Both the position numbers and the translations under genes were made by a program. Below, in pieces: positions 5,505 through 6,139 of a stretch of 6,139 nt of DNA (position 1 is its first letter; each line of letters begins with the position of its first letter). The stretch is from an uncultured Selenomonadaceae bacterium (GTDB taxonomy: Bacteria; Bacillota; Negativicutes; Selenomonadales; Selenomonadaceae): positions 1 to 6,139 of the forward strand of contig CAJODU010000097.1 in NCBI GenBank assembly GCA_905233325.1. The letters run 5' to 3'. The notes under the pieces are model-generated. The model saw only the letters and a list, made by a program, of their open reading frames with translations. It was not told the DNA's origin and searched no databases.

Positions 5505-6139
5505 ATGCAGAAATATATCATTAGTCGATTGTTACAGTTGATTCCCATTCTCTTCGGTATCACGTTCTTGACATTTGCTATGATGCATTTTGCGGCGGTT
5601 GATGCGGTGGATATAATCTATGAGCAGTCGGGCAGTGTGTCTGAGGAAGTCAAGGCGGCGAAGAGGGCTGAACTCGGTCTGGATCAACCATTCCTCATTC
5701 AGTATGGCAACTGGCTGAGGGGGGTTGTAACGGGTGATATGGGCAGATCCTTCATCAGCGGCAAGCCGGTCTTTGAGACTTTTGCCGACAAGCTGCCCGC
5801 AACCTTTGAATTGATGTTGGTCTCAATCAGCTTGACGATCTTTGTGGCTACACCTCTGGGGATAATCGCCGCTGTCAAGCAGAACACCTCCATTGACCAC
5901 ATTATCCGCACCTTCAGCTTTGTCGGCAACTCTCTGCCCAACTTCTTCGTTGGTTTGCTGCTGATTTACCTCCTTGCCTTGAAGTTGAATTTGCTGCCAA
6001 TCATGAGCAGAGCTGACGAGTGGCAGAGTGTCATAATGCCGGCGTTGACTTTGACTATAGCAATGGGTGCAAAGTATACCCGCCAAATCCGAGCAGTGGT
6101 ACTTGAGGAGCTGGACAAGCCCTATGTAATGGGAGCAAG
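5505..6139 (+). CDS. nikB: NikB-type ABC transporter permease, 5' part
   Basis: The frame is open for 211 codons from the ATG at 5505 to the window edge, so the gene is cut by the window, not broken. The protein is an inner-membrane permease of the dipeptide/oligopeptide/nickel class. An N-terminal membrane segment (LLQLIPILFGITFLTFAMM) is followed by 'LGLDQPFLIQYGNWL', 'GDMGRSF', 'PVFETFADKLPATFEL', 'PLGIIAA' and 'SLPNFFVGLLLIYLLA'. The order and the short loop after 'LNLLP' resemble E. coli NikB (LGLDQP..QYG.WL, LPAT.EL, S.PNF) more than DppB or OppB. The EAA loop is just beginning at the edge (QIRAVVLEEL...YVMGA). It should pair with a NikC-like permease, two ATPases and a substrate-binding protein to the right. 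Nickel as substrate is probable but not proven; peptide or metallophore uptake is possible. GGGTGG (5495-5500) lies 4 nt before the ATG. It is separated from the upstream operon by a terminator-like site. Confidence 0.85.
   Translation, partial: MQKYIISRLLQLIPILFGITFLTFAMMHFAAVDAVDIIYEQSGSVSEEVKAAKRAELGLDQPFLIQYGNWLRGVVTGDMGRSFISGKPVFETFADKLPATFELMLVSISLTIFVATPLGIIAAVKQNTSIDHIIRTFSFVGNSLPNFFVGLLLIYLLALKLNLLPIMSRADEWQSVIMPALTLTIAMGAKYTRQIRAVVLEELDKPYVMGA

Noticed and set aside
5699..6086. Minus-strand open frames opposite the permease
   Set aside because: The plus strand encodes a clear NikB-type permease running off the window edge; the minus frames are shadows of it.

Overview
The window looks like chromosomal DNA of a bacterium with low-to-moderate GC and two membranes. 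Shine-Dalgarno sites are strong (AGGAGG type), GTG starts are frequent, and six consecutive genes encode proteins with Sec-type signal peptides and no lipobox. Several of these resemble the CsgG/TolB/FlgT periplasmic fold. Taken together this fits a diderm Firmicute (Negativicutes, e.g. Selenomonas/Veillonella relatives) best. That placement is an inference; no marker gene is present to prove it.

Layout. Positions 1-161 hold, on the minus strand, what looks like the decayed C-terminal tail of an IS200/IS605-type TnpB (about 22-99), followed by an AT-rich leader with an imperfect inverted repeat. From 162 to 5343 six plus-strand genes follow at 14-21 nt spacing, with one 35-nt overlap, so they are probably one transcription unit. 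They are: (1) an S-adenosylmethionine-dependent methyltransferase of the leucine-carboxyl-methyltransferase type that carries a signal peptide; (2) a FlgT-N-like plus TolB-N-like exported protein; (3) a short, soluble-looking CsgG-family protein; (4) and (5) two exported proteins with the same CsgG/TolB-like core and different insertions; (6) a 435-residue exported protein that seems to carry two such modules. Positions 5344-5504 hold nested inverted repeats, a weak terminator and -10-like boxes. From 5505 to the right edge runs the 5' part of a NikB-type ABC transporter permease gene, which belongs to a separate unit.

The main biological point is the run of five exported proteins that share one recognisable module: a beta strand near the mature N-terminus, a helix, a 'GA-[DQ]-Y-[IL]-L' strand, a strand with 'tG-[KLD]-[IV]', and a closing amphipathic helix. 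All lack the lipid anchor, and the clearest CsgG homologue also lacks the length needed for CsgG's membrane-spanning hairpins. I infer a periplasmic or envelope-associated multi-component assembly whose function cannot be named from sequence. The signal-peptide-bearing methyltransferase at the head of the operon is an unexplained companion, since S-adenosylmethionine is not expected outside the cytoplasm.
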